The position numbers and the translations under genes are program-made. A stretch of 6,082 nt of DNA from Candidatus Altimarinota bacterium. GTDB taxonomy: Bacteria; Patescibacteriota; Gracilibacteria; BD1-5; UBA6164. Below, piece by piece: positions 6,044-6,082 of the stretch (positions are counted from its first letter, which is position 1; each line of letters begins with the position of its first letter). The notes below the pieces were generated by a model. It ran no database searches, had not been told where the DNA came from, and saw only the letters and a list, made by a program, of their open reading frames with translations. The DNA lies in NCBI GenBank assembly GCA_027066255.1, contig JAMOOA010000174.1:1-6082 (forward strand), read 5' to 3'.

Positions 6044-6082
6044 TTAAAGATTCAAGAGTTCCTTGAGTCTTTTTTTGATGTT
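6044..6082 (-). CDS. Possible C-terminal fragment of a further minus-strand gene
   Basis: The last 39 bases read NIKKRLKELLNL and then TAA on the minus strand, which looks like an amphipathic, basic protein C-terminus and fits the run of minus-strand genes. Only 12 codons are visible, so chance cannot be excluded and no product can be named. Confidence 0.35.
   Translation of the reverse strand, partial: NIKKRLKELLNL
6046..6076 (+). terminator. Terminator-like hairpin, possibly bidirectional
   Basis: AAAGATTCAAG (6046-6056) pairs with CTTGAGTCTTT (6062-6072) through 11 bp including one T-G, loop AGTTC, followed by TTTT (6073-6076) on the plus strand. On the minus strand the stem is followed by a weaker tail AATTATTAT. 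The hairpin overlaps the possible coding fragment, whose Lys codons would supply the T-run, so one of the two readings may be coincidental. Confidence 0.5.

Overview
The window reads coherently only if UGA is a sense codon. Six minus- or plus-strand frames that the standard code cuts into pieces join into full proteins when UGA is read as glycine, and UAA and UAG remain the stops. This is genetic code 25, known from Absconditabacteria (SR1) and Gracilibacteria (BD1-5), so the DNA most likely comes from one of these reduced, probably host-dependent candidate-phyla bacteria. The sequence does not let me choose between the two. Direct support is that UGA falls on family-conserved glycines: the GEE motif of the phosphatase, EGxARD of IleRS, and both glycines of the IEIDGG motif plus the GYxVIRF glycine of the DUF559 nuclease.

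Layout. 1-1109 (+): the 3' part of an inositol-monophosphatase-superfamily enzyme with 7 in-frame UGA. 1106-1717 (-): a 203-aa HAD-superfamily protein, convergent with the first gene so that both stop codons lie in one CTAG. 1721-4915 (-): isoleucyl-tRNA synthetase, 1064 aa, with three palindromic repeats inside the C-terminal coding region. 4982-5335 (-): an unrecognised 117-aa protein with two membrane segments. 5365-5925: three copies of a hairpin repeat around a frameshifted DUF559 nuclease gene (5489-5853, -). 5926-6082: small palindromes, a possible promoter, a terminator-like hairpin, and perhaps the last 12 codons of another minus-strand gene.

The minus-strand genes 117-aa protein, ileS and HAD are tightly packed (66 nt, then 3 nt) with no obvious internal promoter, so they are probably co-transcribed. 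No functional link between the synthetase and its two neighbours is evident beyond co-expression. The right-hand part looks like accessory, decaying DNA shaped by small palindromic repeats. Two repeat families show paired base changes that keep their stems intact. I found no CRISPR array, rRNA, tRNA or transposase.
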